A DNA stretch of 7,177 nt from Clostridiaceae bacterium (GTDB lineage Bacteria; Bacillota; Clostridia; Oscillospirales; Acutalibacteraceae). This document shows positions 4,586-7,177 of the stretch, in pieces. Position 1 is the first letter of the stretch. Each line of letters opens with the position of its first letter. The position numbers and the translations under genes were made by a program. The DNA is taken from NCBI GenBank assembly GCA_016297555.1, contig JAEDGK010000103.1, positions 1-7,177 of the forward strand, in the 5' to 3' direction. Below the pieces are notes generated by a model that did no database searches, had not been told where the DNA came from, and saw only the letters and a list, made by a program, of their open reading frames with translations.

Positions 4586-7117
4586 ATGAATTTGGTCGAC
4601 AAAGTAAAAGACGGCGTTTCAAAGGTTGCAACCTATTGGAAAACGCCTATGCCGAACCGCTATATGACCTTCAAGGAAATTGCCGCTTATTCGGGCGGCG
4701 GCATCGGCGCCTATATGATTATCACCCTCGGCACGGCGTGCCTGCTTGCCACTAACAACACTCTGCTTTCGAGCACCCTCGGCATTGACCCAAAAGATAT
4801 GTATGTTATGTATGTTATTGCAGTCCTTGCAAACATACCTCTTACGGGTATCAGAGCAAATATTATTGACAATACCCGAAACAAAGCAGGTAAATACAGA
4901 CCTTACATAGTAACAATGGCTCTGCCCGCCGCCATTATTTGTAACATAATGGTTTGGTTCCCGTATAACAAGCTCGGAGACTGGCTCGGCGACGGAATGA
5001 TTTTCGGTGAAACAAGAGCCTATATAGCAAAATGCGCCATAATTATGGTGCTGAATCTCTTCCTTCACTTTTTCTATTATTTCTTCTATGATGCTTATGA
5101 AAACCTTATTCATGTTCTTTCACCCAACACGCAGGAAAGAACCGATGTTTCCTCAATAAAGAGCATCGTCTATTCTCTTGCGCCAACGCTTGTTAATCTT
5201 TTCACCCCGATTATTGCGTCCTCCGTTTTCCATTCAAACACAACGGACATTCGCGTTTACCGTCTGTTATATCCCCTTCTCAGCGTTCTCGGTATTCTTC
5301 TGTGCATAGTTGTGTATAAGCACACGGAAGAAAAAATAGTTCAGGCACGCACCCATGTTATTCAGATTAAGTTTTGGGACGCGCTTAAAGCCGTTGCAAA
5401 AAATAAATACTTTTGGATAATCTCTCTTGCAGGCTGGCTCGGCTTCCTTGAAGCCTCCTATGCAAATATTCTTTTCTGGCTTTATAACTACGGCGGCGCC
5501 TGCTCCGGAGAGGTTTACGGTCTTGTTGTTACTGTTTACGGCAACGCTTCTCTTTGGGGTATGCTTCTTGCGCCGTTCTGCGTTAAAAAATGGGGCAAAA
5601 GAGCCGTTCTGATTGTAACAAACATCTTCAATATAGTATTTATTCTTCTGATGCTTCCGTTTGTCAACGAGATAAACAACCTCACAATCTGGCTGGTTAT
5701 GGGCTGCCTTTATCTCAATGCGCTTATGGGTTCATTTATGCACATTCTGAACCCCGCAATTCAGGCGGATATCCGTGACTATCAGCAATACAAAACGGGC
5801 GAGCGCATTGACGGTATGTTTTCCGCGGTAGGAACAATCGGAACAATTATCACGCTGCTCACCTCCTCGGTTCTCCCCACAATTTATGAAAAAGGCGGCC
5901 TTACCAAGGCAAACGCCGCCGCCGTAACTTCAGACCCCGCAGTTCTCAACAGAGTGCTCGGTGACGGAAAAACCGTCGGTGCAATTCTTTCCGAGCAGCT
6001 TGCCAACGGTCAGGATAACTATAACAACGCCCTTTCCGCACTCTATGACCCCGCGGTTCTTCTGAGCCTCATCAAAGTTCTTATTATCGTTGCGGCAATC
6101 GGCGCAGTTATGAATGTTATCCCCTATGCATGGTATGATTTCAATGAGAAAAAGCAAAAGTCCGTTATCCGTGTTTTAAAGGTTCGCACAATGTTTGAAG
6201 ACTACGGCAACGGAGTTCTTGATGACGGAGAGCTTGTTGAAGCCATTGACATCATCAACAATTCACGCGAAATGGCGTCTGCGTCTCCGAAAGCCGTTGA
6301 TAAAAAATCGTATAAGAGTATAAAGAACAAATCAGAAAAGAAAGCAGCAAAAAAAGCCTACAATGCAGATTTGCATTACAACGAAGAAATAGAAATAGCA
6401 AAATTCGTTTGCGATGAGCTTCAGAAATTCTCAACGCCCGAATTTAAATTCAGAATTGAAAAAAGCACCGAAATTTATGAAGCGGGTCTCAACGGACTTG
6501 TTTGCCTTGACCTTAACGCCGCAAAATCCGAGCTTAAAAATGCCAAAGCAATGGCAAAAGGCACCAAGGAAGAAAAGGCAATCAGAAGCGCCGCCATTGA
6601 AATTGCAAGGAATACGGTTTCTGCCGTTAAAGCGATTAAAAAGCATTATTCCGACGGCAAAAAGCTCAATCAGCCGGATTATTCCCTGCTTGATAAGAGC
6701 TTTGAGCTTGAGGACGAGCTTGAGATGAAGCTGAAAATTCTTACGGATTCACTCAGAGAAATCAAGAAAGCAAAAGACAAGGAAAGGCTTGCGGAAACCG
6801 TAGCTTCCGTCAAATCTATTCAGGCTGAGCTTAAAGCGGCAAGAGCAAACTCCAAATCGCTCAGCGATGAATTTGCTTCATTCAACCGCGCCGCAAAGCC
6901 GTATATTGATGCAAAAAATCTTTTAACCCAGAGCAAGAATTATCTTAAACTCGATGAGATATCATCGGTTTACGAAGCGGCAAAAGAACGCCACGAAAAA
7001 GCTCAGGCAGAAGCAGCCGCCGAAGCCGAGCGAATCAAAGCCGAAGAAAAGGCTTACGGCGAAAAGCTTAAAGCTGAAAAAGCCGCAAAGAAAGCCGAAA
7101 GGAAAGCTAAGAAATAA
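4586..7117 (+). CDS. GPH-family (MelB-like) sugar:cation symporter with long C-terminal coiled-coil extension
   Basis: This 843-residue inner-membrane protein has two parts. Residues 1-517 are a glycoside-pentoside-hexuronide:cation symporter of the major facilitator type. About 12 membrane segments are visible (roughly 34-55, 70-90, 106-125, 147-170, 190-213, 226-245, 275-300, 309-332, 339-358, 366-390, 410-432, 490-517). It carries the conserved loop DNTRNKAGKYRPY (95-107) and the signature DIRDYQQYKTGERIDGMF (395-412). The loop at 433-489 is long for the family. Residues about 520-843 are hydrophilic, rich in Lys, Ala and Glu, and end in a near-pure charged helix (801-843). They would lie in the cytoplasm and probably form coiled coils. 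Family members are usually 450-500 residues; LacS-type relatives carry a C-terminal IIA domain, but nothing here resembles one. The sugar is not readable from sequence; the divergent kinase suggests a pentose or pentoside. Confidence 0.85.
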   Translation: MNLVDKVKDGVSKVATYWKTPMPNRYMTFKEIAAYSGGGIGAYMIITLGTACLLATNNTLLSSTLGIDPKDMYVMYVIAVLANIPLTGIRANIIDNTRNKAGKYRPYIVTMALPAAIICNIMVWFPYNKLGDWLGDGMIFGETRAYIAKCAIIMVLNLFLHFFYYFFYDAYENLIHVLSPNTQERTDVSSIKSIVYSLAPTLVNLFTPIIASSVFHSNTTDIRVYRLLYPLLSVLGILLCIVVYKHTEEKIVQARTHVIQIKFWDALKAVAKNKYFWIISLAGWLGFLEASYANILFWLYNYGGACSGEVYGLVVTVYGNASLWGMLLAPFCVKKWGKRAVLIVTNIFNIVFILLMLPFVNEINNLTIWLVMGCLYLNALMGSFMHILNPAIQADIRDYQQYKTGERIDGMFSAVGTIGTIITLLTSSVLPTIYEKGGLTKANAAAVTSDPAVLNRVLGDGKTVGAILSEQLANGQDNYNNALSALYDPAVLLSLIKVLIIVAAIGAVMNVIPYAWYDFNEKKQKSVIRVLKVRTMFEDYGNGVLDDGELVEAIDIINNSREMASASPKAVDKKSYKSIKNKSEKKAAKKAYNADLHYNEEIEIAKFVCDELQKFSTPEFKFRIEKSTEIYEAGLNGLVCLDLNAAKSELKNAKAMAKGTKEEKAIRSAAIEIARNTVSAVKAIKKHYSDGKKLNQPDYSLLDKSFELEDELEMKLKILTDSLREIKKAKDKERLAETVASVKSIQAELKAARANSKSLSDEFASFNRAAKPYIDAKNLLTQSKNYLKLDEISSVYEAAKERHEKAQAEAAAEAERIKAEEKAYGEKLKAEKAAKKAERKAKK

Positions 7118-7122
7118 TGTTT

Positions 7123-7159
7123 GCCCGCAAATGCAGAAAGCTGTGTTTGCGGGCTTTTT
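7123..7159 (+). terminator. Rho-independent terminator of the GPH symporter gene
   Basis: GCCCGCAAA (7123-7131) pairs perfectly with TTTGCGGGC (7146-7154), and an inner CAG-AAAG-CTG mini-stem extends the helix. Five Ts follow (7155-7159). It starts 5 nt after the stop codon, so the symporter gene is a single-gene unit on its 3' side. Confidence 0.9.
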
Positions 7160-7177
7160 ATCGGTGTTCCTTGTCGC

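Noticed and set aside
4619..5113. A 164-codon minus-strand open frame inside the GPH symporter gene.
   Set aside because: It is a shadow of a strongly coding gene, with no promoter, ribosome binding site or family resemblance.
6200..6235. Possible EF-hand-like loop (DYGNGVLDDGEL) after helix 12 of the symporter.
   Set aside because: The acidic residues do not fall at the required calcium-binding positions and the closing Glu at position 12 is missing.

Overview
The window looks like a chromosomal carbohydrate and transport region from an anaerobic Firmicute, most likely a gut or rumen Clostridia (Oscillospirales-like). I infer this from the moderate GC, strong AGGAG-type ribosome binding sites, textbook sigma-A promoters, Rho-independent terminators and the protein families present. 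No rRNA, tRNA, CRISPR array or complete insertion sequence was seen, so the taxonomy is inference only.

Layout from left to right. (1) Minus strand, 1-771: an AraC-family regulator whose DNA-binding domain is cut by an in-frame TAG. The frame continues collinearly past the stop and off the left edge, so this is probably a nonsense-mutated gene. (2) 772-1124: the regulator's promoter, then a 210-bp segment bounded by 17-bp inverted repeats (902-1111). This segment resembles a small non-autonomous mobile element and holds two hairpins. One of these serves as the terminator of the next gene. (3) Minus strand, 1125-2486: an ArsB/NhaD/SLC13-type membrane transporter. (4) 2487-2720: its perfect-consensus promoter (TTGACA-17-TATAAT) and a leader of about 200 nt. 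The leader contains an enclosed stem with an internal hairpin, a second hairpin, an intrinsic terminator upstream of the ribosome binding site, and a segment able to act as antiterminator. This is a strong candidate for a riboswitch or attenuator that I cannot assign to a known class. (5) Minus strand, 2762-4351: an FGGY-family sugar kinase (xylulokinase/ribulokinase-like). (6) 4352-4585: a divergent promoter region. (7) Plus strand, 4586-7117: a GPH-family (MelB-like) sugar:cation symporter with an unusual C-terminal extension of about 320 residues, lysine- and alanine-rich and likely coiled-coil, followed by a strong terminator.

Working model (inference): the symporter imports a pentose or pentoside with a cation. 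The divergently transcribed kinase phosphorylates the sugar or its ketose form. The NhaD-like transporter has its own promoter and attenuated leader and may handle ion balance or another substrate. The AraC-type protein would be a natural sugar-responsive regulator, but its DNA-binding domain appears disrupted. All four promoters have 17-bp spacers.
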